Positions 1 to 19,440 of a stretch of DNA of 64,000 nucleotides are shown here, piece after piece. Origin of the DNA: Synchiropus splendidus (taxonomy: Eukaryota > Chordata > Actinopteri > Syngnathiformes > Callionymidae); contig NC_071347.1 of assembly GCF_027744825.2 (NCBI RefSeq), forward strand, positions 17,037,001 to 17,101,000, in the 5' to 3' direction. Under the pieces are notes generated by a model, which ran no database searches, was not told the origin of the DNA, and saw only the letters and a list, made by a program, of their open reading frames with translations. Made by a program: the position numbers and the translations under genes. Position 1 is the first letter of the stretch. The number at the start of each line of letters is the position of its first letter.

Positions 1-1861
1 GCATTTCAACTGCAATTTTGGAACGTGTAAACAAAAGCCATGTTTTGAATTTATGTCACTTAGCAGAAAAAGTAGACACTAGATGAGGATACAAATGAGG
101 AGTGAATTGTTTCCCTTTTTGCATCGGTAGAGTGGCTTGAAAAAACAAAAAATCTAAATCCACTGAGCCTTCCTGGCAAGGTCCTTAGGAAAGACATGCA
201 TAATATCTCATGTTTGCTGTGCATGTGGCATGTTGCCATCCCAGTACTATAATAGTTCCTCCCACCAATAGGATGACCCTATAATGGACTGCATCTGCGA
301 TGCAGGTCGGAACCTGAACAGCATCCAGGAAGTTATTGGAGCAAAAGTTTTATTATGTTTGTATTCTTGATTGAAACTGAAACATGCTGACAGTGTTTAA
401 TATTCTAATCTCCGACTGCCATTTTCCTCTGTTATAGGGTGATAATTCAGCGGTGTAGAGCATATATTCTATTTTGTGCCATAAACTGTATCATGACTCC
501 TTCTATCTATCCTTCTTTCATCTGCTGTCATATATTCAGGGAGCCATTGTCCAGGCCCTTGTTTATCCATCTCCTCTCTACATGCAGCGTTGAAAGCCCG
601 ACGTGCTCTTCATTAATTCCATGTCCAAACGTCACTTGAGTGATCGTGAGGTGAGGGGAAAAAAAATCCAATCAACTCAGCCATCCGCTCGTCATAAACG
701 GGGTCATTCGGCTGAAGGAGGGCGTCTAAAATTGCAGTGTTTGTGTCAACATAACACATTAATGATCTGGGATGATAATTGGTAGTTGGGTGCGGGGCTG
801 CTGTCTTGTGGCCCGTGAAGCGTCCGTGCGTGGACCTTCTGTGATAAAAGAAGCAGCATGAGGGCTTTCAAAGTGGCACCACGCTGTAGGCACCGCAATT
901 CATCACCGCCCCATGAATATTCATCCCGCGCGGTGTTTGCTGTAGGGCTGCTGAAAACATGCTCGGATTAGGTCTCTTCTATCTGCTGTGGTTTGAAGAC
1001 ACCTGAACCTCGTGGCCTCTCATTACCAGGCCGGTGCTGCACTGAGACACCTGACAAAGAGGAAAGCCTTGCTTCATTAAAATAAAAAGGAAACACTCCC
1101 GCGCAGCGCACTAACAAGGCAGAGGTCAGACAGTGAGATGATTGAGAATTCTCTCCTCTGCCTCGATACGCAACGGCGTCACCTGCTGACTGATGGAGCA
1201 CGCTCACCTGCGGCAGTGTGATGAAGGGGGATGAGTATTAACTAGAAGAATGACAAAATGCATTCATACATGTTCCCACTAAACATGGCCTGCATTTAAA
1301 TGTTCTGTTCTTGAGAAGGGCCATCATTTGTGATACACACCACAGTCAGAAACAAACCTGCAGCACTTTCCTTGTATCTGAATGTATATATTGCACAGCA
1401 TTTAAAGTCTTACATATGACAAGGCGCTAATATTCACTACGCTTATAGGCAATTACAGTTTTGCTTTTGCTTTATGTTTGTAAATGTTGCTGTCATCGCT
1501 GAACCTCAAGACCAAATCATCCTTGACTCCTGAAGTTATGCCTTGTTGGTGTTGCTCAATGACTGCATCTCTGTTTATTGTGCTGAAGTCATGAGATGCC
1601 AAACAGGTAGAGGACAAACCTCTCAACTTGTAATTGTAATTTTTATATACAAATATGCACAGGTGTGTGCGGACACAGAGGTTATGATGGGAAATTCAGA
1701 GTACATTAAAATATAAACTTGTAGTTTGACATCATCTAGAATCTAGTGCTTTACACAAACAGTGATGTCAACTGCAATAATGAGTAGAATGCTTGCATGT
1801 TTTCTGCGCATACACATCTATTGTAAATTGGGCTTCAGTTCTTATACAACTAGATGTTACA

Positions 1862-2153
1862 GTTCAGAGTCAGCTTTATTGCCATGGTCAGTATGAATTG
1901 CACCAACTAGGAAAGTGCTTTGGAATAACGTGCAAACATGAACTAAAACATAATAGTAAAATAAAATAAAAATGAATGCAAAAAACAATAATAGATGTAA
2001 CTAATAAATAATAAATAACCCACAAACAACAATGGCTGATCATGAATTCATCCATCTGGCGGCCGAGGGGAAAAAGCTGCACCTGTGACGGGAGGTTCTG
2101 GTCTGGATCGACCGTAGCCTCCTGCCAGAGGGAAGAGGGACAAACAGTCCATG
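1862..2153 (-). mobile_element. 3' fragment of a non-LTR retrotransposon (LINE)
   Basis: The segment runs from a tail motif (gctttattgccatggtc) to the block tcctgccagagggaagag. It aligns clearly with a second copy at 42592-42985. Read on the minus strand, the better copy gives the ending [15 protein letters not shown], typical of the C-terminus of LINE reverse-transcriptase proteins. The fragment is 5'-truncated, as expected for LINE insertions. The clade (CR1/L2/Rex-like) was not determined. Confidence 0.6.
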
Positions 2154-2313
2154 ACCACAGAAGATATCACCAAGTATTAAAGTGTTCGCTTGTGGAGTAA
2201 CATTTCAAAGCCCATTTATGCTCCATTTACATACAAAAATGCCTGACGTTACTGATCACAGATCTCACGTGTCAATACATTCTTCACATTGCTATTGCTG
2301 TGCTCAAATATAT

Positions 2314-2326
2314 CCACCAGGGGGCG
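2314..2326 (+). promoter_or_regulatory. CTCF-like core motif
   Basis: CCACCAGGGGGCG matches the established CTCF core consensus closely. It lies in unique intergenic sequence about 6 kb past the kras 3' end. This is a motif match only; binding is not shown. Confidence 0.45.
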
Positions 2327-4161
2327 TGGTCCAGAATCAATAATTTATGACAAGAGCAAACTATGTTAAGTTGGTGCAAAATCAAATTCATTGCTAAAAT
2401 GTACCAAAAAGCTAGACCACCTCCTATCAGCCACACCATGGCTCAAAGTGTACATGAGTTAGATGGTGAAATGATCCTACAAGAAGTAAAATAGAGACTT
2501 CCATAGTATTCTCATTCAATGCTTGTTTCCAGTTAGGGATTCTTTTATTTGTCCTTATTGTAGCAGACCACCTTCTGAAAGCCCTTTCTGCTCTCTGTGA
2601 GGCCATGATGGTCTGGACATTTCTGCAAGATGGGGAAAACAAGTGAATTACAAAAATCCTTAAAAACGTGTCCCAGTATGTCACATGTGATATTGTCATA
2701 TTACACAACACAGATTTAATAGTTGGTTGTACAAGTAAGACCGAAAAGCAGTTCAGTTTACAATTTGCACCCTCTCGTCCCTGACAGCAGCCACAAATTG
2801 GTTTCTCGGGCATCTTTTTAAGGTTCTATCAGACCTGCAGCTCCTCGGCTCTGTCCCCAGATTACAGTTTAGAGAGGGGGCCGCTTGACTGACAGGCCCT
2901 GGCCTCTGCTGTCCCTGGGGGAGGAGGAGAGAAGCATTTGTGATGGCTGCACCGACTCGTACTTCTCTCACGATTTTCTCCAGGCTGCTTTCTGACTGTC
3001 AGGCGGAGAGAAAGCTCCCTCTGCATAATTCATTACATTTCCTCTCCTTTTCCTCTGCTGGCTGATATCTGGCAGCCACCTTATTCACATTGTTTAGGAG
3101 GAAAGCCTAATGGAGCTTGTCATGATATGTTAACGCACTTGATTGTTTGCAGCAACAGTTTGGAAACATCTCTACTTCTTTGTGAGTCGGCACAGCACAG
3201 TCGAGAAGGTACAATGCCGAAAGGCGTCAGGCGTAGAGGACTTCAGCATTTCACGAAAAACATGGAACATATGAATAAGTAGTTCGGATAGTGTTGCACA
3301 CAACACCTGTTGGTGAAGATATAACTGTCCTTGTTTTGTTAGGTAGACTTGGTGCAGGCATTAAAATGGGTAGCCTGTGGGAGTTAGGGCTTGGTAAAGC
3401 TGGCAAGCGTCAGGTTCTGAGAAGCATTTTAGGTGAAAGGCGGGACCTGTTAGTATTTTGCTGCCCTTCACTTCACAATTTCCCCAGTGCCCGGGTGAGG
3501 ATGATATTTTGGTGTGGTGACCTCAAGCTCGAGCTCGGCTTGATCCCATTGGGTCGACCAAAAACAGACCCTGGAATGGTTCAAATAGTTCTCTGCTGGG
3601 TCTTGTGGTCAAGGGTAGGATGGTGGTTTGTGCTGCAGAAGACAGAGCAGATAAGTGAAAAGTTTTTGTTTTGCTGGTCTATCTTCCATCTGATCACCAT
3701 CAGTATCCACAAACTTAGTGTAAGCTCTGAAAGCTCCTCATATTCTAATATCAATTGTGGCTGCACTCTTCTCCAGAAGAGGGCTGTGGCGTTTGGTTGT
3801 CCAAGAGAAGCTCAGATTAGAACTGCTGCATTGATTAGCGATTTTACAGACACTTTCCACTGGGTTTGATCTCAGCATGTTGGGCTGACCCTCAGGGCCG
3901 ACCGGGGACATGCTGGGGAGATAAGGCCTCTGATTTGTCCTGGGAATGCCACAGTGTTTCCCCAGAAGAGCCGAAGGAGAGAGAATATTGGAGCTGTTGT
4001 GTTCAACTGCTGTTACATGTCAGAAAGTGGATGGTTGGATCAGGCTATAATGCTAGGTTTTACGACTGTCTTATGTCAATGTTTGATTCACTCTCTTTTC
4101 ACTTGGTGTTTCTTTTGTGATGGCAACTTCTTGGTGAAACATGGTGAGTTAAAATATAGCT

Positions 4162-5002
4162 AAGGATGCTCCGATCGATCGGTCACCGATCATGATCGGC
4201 CGATCTCAACGATCATCCTCCTCCATACTGGCTGCTCACTAAGCAGCAGCATGTCTGTTGTGGATGTTCTTTCAGTCTGTCATGTAAAGTTTGCATACTG
4301 CAGCACATGCACTGCAAAATGCTGTGCAGGGAAACGCCTTCAAATTAAACACGCCAGCACCTGACGGAGCAAGGAGCGTTTTCTGGGCTCATGAAAGTGG
4401 GACCGCTGGTTCCTCAGCAGCTGACGGTTAGCAACACCCGCCAGTCCGAGTGTGACATTCGGAATGATAAGAAGTGATTATTATTTTCACCCATCTAGAT
4501 GACCAGCCTTTCTCAGGTGTCTTTTACACAGAGACAGAAACAAAAAAGAAGACGACCGGATTTGTCGCCGTTCTGGAGTCGGGCGCAACGTTCGTTCGCC
4601 ACCTGAATGTGAAACTTTTGAAAACACCTGGAGTGGAAACTTTCATCAATGCAGTGCTCTCTGTCTCGGAGTCCCACTACAGTATGTAAATTTCACGGAC
4701 ATAGCGCAGTCTCCAGAGATTCACCTGCGACGTCTCACGTCAAATGTTTTTCAGTTGTCCTTTTGGCAGAATAATTTCTGCATTCAGCAAGGTTTTTCTA
4801 TTTTTGCCACCTTGAAGAGGTATAACAAAATGTGTCTGAATTAAAATGATTTCATTTTTTTCACAGAGATTTTTTACACATTTTTTACACAGACAGTCTC
4901 ATCATTTTGATTACAAATTCATTGTCGATCCATGTGATCGGTATCGGTATCTGTGATCGGTATCGGTGATCGCCAGCAAAAATCCTGATCGGAGCATCCC
5001 TT
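4162..5002. mobile_element. hAT-like nonautonomous DNA transposon, copy 1 (841 bp)
   Basis: The ends are inverted: the left starts aaggatgctccgatc and the right ends gatcggagcatccctt. It is flanked by the direct repeat aatatagct (4153-4161 and 5003-5011), consistent with the roughly 8-bp target-site duplication of hAT elements. Sub-terminal sequence is rich in GATCGG/CCGATC repeats. A short open frame (4474-4689) is shared in part with the copy at 40804-41631 and looks like a remnant of coding sequence. No intact transposase is present, so it is probably an internally deleted derivative. Superfamily assignment rests on TIR and TSD style only. Confidence 0.7.
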
Positions 5003-8000
5003 AATATAGCTATTGGACTTTCTGTCTTGTATTTTGTTTTTGATGGACGAGGGTCTCATGACTGCATTAGAGGGGAGGTCAACCCATGTATATGTGATCT
5101 TTGATTTGAGCTCATATCATTTGCTTCTAAATTAATCTATTTCCATTGCAGTTCAGTCCATCAGTAGCAACATTTCTCTTTAGTGAGGGTAACAATGGTA
5201 ACAACATGAGGCAAACTATTATATTGAATATTTATATGGAAAGTGAAATGAGATTGACTGAGAAGAAACTTGAATATAGCTGCTACACAGCATGCATTTG
5301 GAGCCAATATCTGAGGCAGGTGACACGAACACAGCCTTGTCATCTTGTACACCGTCTGTGTCCGTGATCAAGTTGGCATTTATTTCACGTAAATCTGTGA
5401 GGAGAAAATTCTCGTCTTTGATGCGATGTGACATCGCTCCTCACCGTGCACGAGTTAGAATAGCACATCACGATCATCCGTGTCACAGCCAGAGGACGAC
5501 TTCTGCCAGCGAGGGTGTAAACAAGAGCTGATGAGGGACTTTTATGTCAGCGTGAGCCAATATGACATGGAAGAATGACCAAATTATCGTGTAATGTAAA
5601 GTGTTGTGATGGTGTTCAGAATAGTAGCAGAGTGAGATTATTTTTGCGGAACTGAAAGCAAATGAAAGGAATAATTAATAGCACCTCCACTGACAATCCA
5701 CCACCTCTTAAACTGTGGCTGACTGACAGCAAAAATGAGCTCCGGCTAATGTTTATTGAACCAAAGTAACAAAAAACATTCCGCCAAAACAGTGAAGATT
5801 TAGTGCATCTGGCCAAATGGAAGAAAGATGTGCTCAAAATGGACAATGGGTTTAACAGTTGACAACATCAGCAGTGGAAGTGGAGGAATATTGTTGTTTG
5901 TTGTTATTTGTTGTCACACTGAGGAAGGACATTCATTCTGCCATGACCCACTATCAGTCTTGGACATTGGTGGTTCCTAGTGGATACAAACAAGTGCAGG
6001 ATCACCTGGAAATGGTTCTGCTCGATGTGCCGACCTGAAACTTGCCTAAAGCATTTTAGCAGTCCTCTAGTGGTGATCTTTACATTGATAAAGTACTGCA
6101 AAAATGAAAACGACTTTGTGCAGACCATCATTTATGCCCCTCTTTGGCACATTTTTTGTCAATTCCTTTCATGTTCTTCATGTAATGTGCATGAATTTTC
6201 ATACTGGGTTCCTCATTTAATCTGTACTTCTCTGAATATATTATTTTTTTAAAGTAATTTTATAATAATGATTGTAATTATTTCATTGTTTTTCCCCATT
6301 AAACACATAACAGGATAGGGGAATATGTTTTCCATCTTAATCTCTGACATTTTTAATAGTTTTCCAGAAATTGCTGTATAATTGTAAATATGTCATTACA
6401 CATGAAGCTGTGCCAAAAATGTACATCATCCAGTGTCCATCTGGCTTCACATTCAACTCTAGTGATTATCTTAGCTGGCAGTGATGTTCTAGCACATGCT
6501 TGAAGCTATTACAAAGAGCCAATGGAGGAAGTTGATTTACTGTCAGCCTGGATACATCTCAAACATGTAACACATCCAAGAATGTATTTATTACACAGTG
6601 ATATTTTGCAATTAAAATATCAATGCAGTAAGTTGGGATCAAGTATTGCGATATTTAAGTGTATTGATTTTATCTTCTGGAATTCCCTAGCTGCATTCTT
6701 GTGAATGGCCAGCAGGTGGAAGCACCAAATGAATTGTTTCCCCTGGATCACCAACCCATTTGGAGTCAGAAAATATCTTTGTCAAGTGGCTTCTAAGTCC
6801 TTGGAAATGTGGAGTGTGTGTGTGTGATTGGCAGGTTGATGTCACTGCAGTCTGTCACTTTCAATCACCTGTCCCCCCCATCCCCAGCTTCACTGACTGA
6901 AATGTCTCCAGCTGCTGGAAAACTCTTTGCTTGACTGAGGGATCATAATGTGAAGACAGGTGGCAGATTATTGAGGGAGAGGAGCATAAAATATCCAGGA
7001 GAATTCCCTGCATTTTATATTATTTGATTCAGTTCAGTTCAGTTGGTTTGGGCTTTTAGTCACCTGGTCCCCGTCCACAGCGATGCATCAGTCACAGACA
7101 CAGGACCAGGTGGAGGAATTAAATATCCACGCTGGCCTCCAAATGTCTCGGGATCCCTCAGTCGGATCTGACTAATGAGGCAAGGGAGGTTTGGGGCTTC
7201 CTGCCAAAACTGTTGCCGTGGTGATCAGCAGTGGAGCATGTAATGAGATGACTGATCATCAGTTCAGTCAGGTTCATGGATTATCTAAAGTTGGCGGAGA
7301 CAGAAGCTGCTCCTCACTTCAGCGTGGAGCATCATTCTGAGGCACATTAGTGGATTGTTGTGTGTATCCTAAGATGCCTTATTGCCCGAAGCAACACTTC
7401 CACTTCTGTCATCACTCTGAGGACACCAAAAGCATTTAAACACCAGGATGCCTTTTTTTGACTCATGAATAATCATGTTAATCATTGCATGTTGTCAGTT
7501 TTCATTGGCCGTGGGTGAGTTTTAACTATGAATGCGTTTGTCCTCTTTATCTGGCTTGAATTGTGTTGGTCAGTTGCCTTGCAATATTTTTGTGTGGGAA
7601 GCGTATGAGCGGCTCATTATGTAATACGAAATCGTTTAAGTGAGGAACCTATAGGGCTAAAAATAATGTGGCTATTTATAGCGTCATGACCACTTAGTAT
7701 CCTGGTAGTGTTTGGCTTCGCTTGTGCCAGCAGAAATGCAATGGCATTGTTTGAATCACCAAGGAAATTTTATGAGACCCTAAAAATATTACTGTTTACC
7801 TGGGTTAGGTTGCCACTTTTTTATCATTGCCTTGATCATTTGATTTCATTTTATGCACAATTTGATAGTTAAACTCTTGTTTTTGGTTTTTATCTGTATG
7901 CCTTTCCATATGTCTCTGGTACTATATAGTACTAAAAGTTATTTGGAAAGCACACGATGCTCATGTTAAGTCAAGAATTGCAGCAATTCTATGTTAGGAT

Positions 8001-8639
8001 TTCAGAGGTTGAAGCAAAGCTGCAGATCTTTATCGTTTCATTTGCTATATTGAGTCAATACTGCCACTTGCTGGACAAAGACAAAATTTACCAGTGAGAA
8101 AGTAATAGTAAAACATTATTACTGGGATTTGCATTATTGTTTTAAGTAATACGTTAAGTAACCAATGCTGATGCACTCATTTTATAGAGCCTTTTATTAT
8201 TCCATGTTTTCTTTTTCAAAATCTGGGTTCCACCACTTCAGAACTGCAGCCAGACAGTAAGAAGCCATTTGGAATAACTGCAAAGTACACTTACTTTTGA
8301 AATAACCATTTTTGCGATTTGGCATGTATGATACATTTGCCATTGTCATATTTGTTAACAAGAGCCATCATTTTAAGGGTGAAAAATCAGAATGCATTAC
8401 TATTGCATGAAAATAAGTTCATTGATTTGAACCCAGCCCAGTTAGACTTTCATATTTCCGGGTGCAGAGGAATTGCTGCTCCCTTAACAACAGGTTGTAC
8501 TGAAATCTGACAGCTCTTCTTACCAGGAGTCAGCTCATTGGATATTAACCCACCACACGTCATTGGCCAGATGAGTGTTGCCCTTACAAAACACACCCAC
8601 AGCGTAAACGTAAAAAGAAAGCACATCACCAAGACAGAC

Positions 8640-10499
8640 TGCTCTTTACTTTGTTCTTTATTACACATTAAATAGAAGTGGTGAGATTCATGGCAAAAAA
8701 ATAGACTCATCTGAGATCAGATCACCACTCTACAGTCGCCATGACGACGGTGTAATGTAAAGCGGCCACTCATTCACTTCCCTAGACCTGGACGCAGACA
8801 CTCTACAGTCACATACACAAAAGCGGAGCGAGCCTCCAGAAAAAAAAACAAAAAAAAAAAAAAAAACAACGCAACATTCATTTACACACCAACGAAATGA
8901 AGCACAATTTACAAAATATGCACCTTTCAGTATCACAACTATACAAAGGTTGTTAAAATACGATCAAGGTATAAATGATACAGTTTAAAGTCAGTTGTTG
9001 GCACGCAATCAAGGAGGAGGGACATTTACCTGTCTAAAACCATTTCATTTCAAAAGAGACACAGCAGACCTAAGATGTACTGCCACACGGTGGTAAAAGG
9101 TTGTTACTGCAGCACAGAAGATTCTTTTAAGGTCTTTCTTCACCAATCAAGGCAAGAAATGGCTTCGATTGGTATCAAGTAGCTCTTTAACAAAGAGACT
9201 TTTGTTTTGTTACAGTCTTGGCTGAAAGTTAAAATCACCCCTTGAACTATATTTCATTTGTTAGTTAGCACGACTGCAGTTTACCCATTATCAAGTCTAG
9301 GCTCAGACTTACTCAGCCGTATTGAGATTACAGGATTGACAAACTATTACTCAACTTCACAATCCATTTAGGATCTATGAAGCACGAAAGTCCAAACTCC
9401 AGCTTCTGAACGCTAATCCAACCACAAACCTATTTTTTATTTGTTAGAAGTATCTGCATCTAAATGTGAGACTTTCTTATAGGTTCTTCGAGGTGGAGTG
9501 GAAACATTCAGCCAAGACTGTAAACAAGTTTCCAAGTATTTTTGCTGAGCACTTAATGTCAATGAAAGTAGCCAAATTAAACCAATGCAATAGAGAATAT
9601 ACAGATTAACCCACGACAAAACAAAATAACAGCAGACAGCCTAATTTACAAAATCTGTTCCAGTTGCATTGCTACAGCAAAAACCAGGTCTGTTGAAATG
9701 ATTCATATTTAAGTGGAATCTTGAGAATGAAGCCAACAATGAATAAGCGGTCCAAATATTCGACTACAAGGATGGCCATGCTGATAGATCTGCTCCGACA
9801 GGGTGTGACAAATGAATTTGAAGGTTAATACATTTACTCGTAGTAGATTTCTTTTCAGTGAAAATGGGGTTTTCTTTTCAACAAGTTCCGTCTGTAGTTA
9901 ATAACTATGGTAGCTTGTAATACTTTTGACATGTGGGATACAAATGGTACTAAAACAGTCATTTAGGCGCAAAAAAAAAAAAAAAGAAAATCACTCCCCA
10001 CACAATTAAAAGCATTAAAAATTAAAATATCTAATCCAGAGGTTAAAGGTTTGCATGCATACTTATATCAGTGTAATATCTATTGTCTGCACACATGGAG
10101 ACATCACACAGTGGATGGAGAAATTTGGATCTTAACTGGCTTTTTGAGTCACTCGTGGGATGAAGATTCTTTGGCATCCCATTTTTTTTTTTTAACAAAA
10201 TGACATTACGGCAAGTTTTGCAGGCAAATTAAGTGTGAATGGAAAAATGGTCAAAATTGAGGCAGTTGTAGAAAAACCTACATCGGTAAACTCCTATAAA
10301 ATAAAATAAAAAAAGGCTTTTGAATTGAGCAACTGGCACTAAAATGAAGCTTATCGGTAGCAAACAAAGGCAGAGAAAGCTGGGGTCAGATTTAGTATTC
10401 AGTGAGGTGGTGGGCTAATAATTTAGTGTAATGTACAAATTTATTACTTGAACTGTTCAACATATTTTTAAGTCTGTCTGGAAAAAAAGAGGTGATTAT
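8640..10499 (-). other. kras: kras 3' untranslated region (4B transcript)
   Basis: This runs from the 4B stop codon to a canonical AATAAA on the minus strand (TTTATT at 8657-8662). It would give a UTR of about 1.85 kb, shorter than the mammalian one. It contains long U-runs in the mRNA sense (A-runs at about 8840-8868 and 9970-9985). I saw no exact let-7 seed match. The 3' boundary is inferred from the signal only. Confidence 0.6.
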
Positions 10500-16413
<5,914 letters not shown>

Positions 16414-16417
16414 TCAC

Positions 16418-18785
16418 CTGCAGTAGGGAAAAACAGGCCAGTGTTACATTACAAGCATTATTCTTGCACCATTTCAACATTTTGTGAGTCATCTTTTGAG
16501 CGCAGTAGATTTCCTAACTGTCATTGACTAATGTGTGTTAAAACATGTCTATTGACGCTTTTTGGTTTCAACTTCAAACTAGTCAAATCACTTTTGTCAC
16601 CACTTCTTAGAACGATCAGTTTCCATTGAAAGGATTTGCTCACAGCTCTGAAAGGATTCTTAGTCAGCACAAGAATGGCTTTACCTTGGTATTTACACTT
16701 TTTCTTCTCTGTATGTCATTGCTTCTTTTGATTTGATGCCATTTGAATGGCTTGGAATTATATGCAATTCAGTTTGTGAAACACAAGCCTTGTGTGTTAA
16801 TGTTAGACAAAGCCAGTTAAGTATACTGTAGTGTGACAGGTTTCATTCCAAAGAAATTGACCTTGGTAAAGCACATATAATAGTATAAATGGTACTGAGC
16901 CATTAACAGTTTCAGACATCTTAACAGACAAGTTGCAGAACTTTCTCCTGTCTAAACACAGCCTGAAGTTAGGGCGGAGCACACGAATATCATTGTCTTG
17001 GCTCGACAAACCAGACCTAGAATGAGGACGGACAGACACTACAATAATGGACTGGTTACAGTTCAGAACATTTAAATACTTGCTGCTCCTTCCTGGTCTC
17101 CAAGCGCTAATCTCTTACTTTAACTGAAGTGTTTGCACTGGTTCAAGTCAGTCTAAAAACACGTGTTGCATTTAATAGCATTGAAATTGGTCATTGGAAA
17201 TGTTATTGGTAAACACTCTGTGTATCTCTAACTGTGAATGTTAAGACGACAAACATTTAACCACCGCTTACTCCTGTTCAGGGTTGTGGGGAGCGTGGAG
17301 ATCACCTATCCCAGCGGTCATTTGGCGAGAGGCAGGAATAAACCCTGGACAGGTCGATTTATCTTTATTCACAACCTGAACTTAATGATGACATAATGAT
17401 CTAAACGACAATCTGCTTTTATGGTCCCTTTATACCAGTTAAAAGTTAACCACATGACATTGGCTTGGCTCATTGTTTCCTCCATGCCACAGTTGCATAT
17501 TGCTCACTATTGTTAGGGTAGTGGGACTTCTGCTGAGACTCTGATCACACCCAGGTACTCTAAATGCTACAGTTGCTGCACAGATCCTAGGCTGAATTCC
17601 TATTCAACAGTAGGTATTTGATAAAATGTGACTTTAGTGGGGTGTAAGTACTTCATGTAACAATTGTATTATATAGTAACCATGAACCAATGCAATACAG
17701 CTTATATATATTATATTATAACGCTATACAGCATATAGCTTGGAGCTTATCTTGCTGGAAATATGAAATATGAAATATGAAATGAAGACTAGGCGATGTG
17801 ACAGATATTTTAGGATAAATGCTCTAGACCCAGGCACATTTTCCTTAATGACTTGAATTAAGGAGTAATTCAGTATATAAAAGAACTTGTGAAACTTGAG
17901 CTCAAAATAAAAACTTTGCTTAACAAGGTATGAGAGTTTAGGAAAACAAACAAAGATGACAACTTCCATAACAAGCAAACAATCTGAAATTAGTGGAAAA
18001 ATAATGCAATATGTACATAAAACAATGAGTCAGTTGTCATTTAAATTGGTATGTTTGCTTCTCCAAGTACATACAGTCATCAAGTACATTTGAATGTTGT
18101 CATTTTAGTTTCTATTTGCAACTTTCGACCAAACGTACTGCGGTTTCATGTTGATTGATATTGTATTAATAGTAAGCACACTTTCAACATGAGACTGCAG
18201 AAAGTTTAACTGCACAAACTGGGTCTGTCGTCAAGTAAAAGTGAATGCGGACATCTATCGATCAATTGAATAACTGGCTGGAAAACTGGAAGTCGTTTCC
18301 TTGGAATCATCATATTAAGTTTAAAAAAAACTTGATGTTGCGTTCATAATGTGGATTAAACAACAAGAATGTCGATTCAAAGCCGCCGTGCTGGGTTGCC
18401 AGGTTGGTGGCATGAAACCCTCAAAGTAATGCTCGGCTGTCGTATGCTAACATGTTAGCATTAGCGCCGAAACGCGGTTTTGTAACTAAACCAAGCGGCT
18501 TCTGTGTAGTTACTGAAAACGATTAATTAGACTAACATATTTGTGCAAACATACGAATCGAAAAACTTGGTATCATTCATTCAAATAGTTAGGGTGTTGG
18601 CAAACGCCTGTATTGCAGGGCCAGAGCAGGGTTCACAATTGGGCGTAGTTTGTACCAACGATTTTAAGCATTATTGTGATGACGACAATGATTTACACTG
18701 ATACAGCCAACGAAACGACCCACAGCTGTATGCAACAAAGACGACCTGAACCATTCCGAGGGATAAATCTACACATAGCGTTTAC
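16418..18785 (-). other. kras: kras 5' intron
   Basis: Intron between the 5' noncoding exon and the ATG exon. Contains an old SINE/LINE-tail-like fragment (17262-17365) and a short 7-bp tandem repeat (atatgaa, about 17757-17783). Otherwise nothing was seen. Confidence 0.6.
17262..17365 (-). mobile_element. Interspersed repeat tail, degraded
   Basis: Sequence around tgttcagggttgtggggagc and atcccagcggtcatttggcg, read on the minus strand, resembles the widespread fish repeat containing an 'acctgtccagggt...gctgggataggctccagc' module. A plus-strand relative is at 28955-29055. Confidence 0.45.
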
Positions 18786-19110
18786 CTTTTAGCAAGTGGA
18801 GGAGTTCCGCGTCTAAACAAGTCAAGCTGATATTCCACCGCTCTCACACGATCTCTGCATTTCCTGGTCGACCAAGAGCAACCGGCATGTAAAAAAGGTC
18901 ACCCTCGTGTCTAAAGCAAAAGGGAACCAGCAAAAAATGGGGAAATTAATCGGTCGAACTTTCCATTTGATCCAGCGTCTGGCCTAGCTACTCCAGTCTG
19001 GCCTCCTTTTAACACGAATATGGGCGGATACCGGGGCGCACTTAACCCAGCGAGCACAGCCGGGGACTTCAGTCGGTTTGGGACGTTTCACTTTGCTGTG
19101 CCACTCCAGC
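18786..19110 (-). promoter_or_regulatory. kras: kras 5' noncoding exon and promoter region
   Basis: A minus-strand donor AAAAG|GTAAACG lies at 18786/18785, fitting the end of the noncoding exon 1 that splices to 16417. Upstream sequence to about 19110 is CpG-richer than its surroundings and has a GC box (gggcgg, 19022-19027) and no clear TATA box, as in mammalian KRAS. The transcription start is not determined. Confidence 0.6.
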
Positions 19111-19394
19111 TGTGGTGCAAATATCACAACAACTTTCGTTTGAAGATTTTATTATAAACTCGTATTTTTTTTATGTACACGGAATAAAAATAAGTGCATG
19201 ATCGTGAATTTAAATCGCCGTTTATCGGTGTCGTAAATTGTCATGTTGTGTCGCAAAGCGTCAGTTTGACGAATCTGCTGTATGCGTGTTATTACTTTCC
19301 CCACTGTTGCGCCAAAACGAGTAATAATGCACATTTATGCTCAGATGGTCAAATACAACATCAATAACCAGGTCACGTGGTGCTCGTCTCAGGT

Positions 19395-19440
19395 CGCCCC
19401 CTCTGCCTGCTGCAGAGTCAACAAAGACTAGGGGGCGACT
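19395..19440. promoter_or_regulatory. Inverted pair of CTCF-like AGGGGGCGAC cores
   Basis: ggtcgccccct near 19395 and agggggcgact ending near 19440 form an inverted repeat of about 10 bp around a 27-bp spacer. Each arm carries the AGGGGGCG core of a CTCF motif. It sits just upstream of the kras promoter. A class B E-box CACGTG is adjacent at 19374-19379. Either a regulatory pair or an inverted-repeat remnant. Confidence 0.35.

Larger units (their letters stand above)
1..8639. other. Intergenic region beyond the kras 3' end; no gene recognised
   Basis: I see no exon series or recognisable protein here. The open frames present, the largest at 3291-3869 plus, show no family motif and no credible splice context. 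In human the corresponding neighbour would be ETFRF1/DNAI7, and nothing resembling a LYR-motif protein was seen. Identified contents are a LINE tail (1862-2153), an 841-bp hAT-like element (4162-5002), a CTCF-like motif (2314-2326) and two non-repetitive stretches that could be conserved noncoding elements (about 800-1000 and 2930-3140). The rest is unremarkable AT-rich sequence. Confidence 0.6.

Noticed and set aside
3291..3869. 192-codon plus-strand open frame
   Set aside because: No family motif, no splice context and ordinary intergenic composition; part of it may be old repeat.
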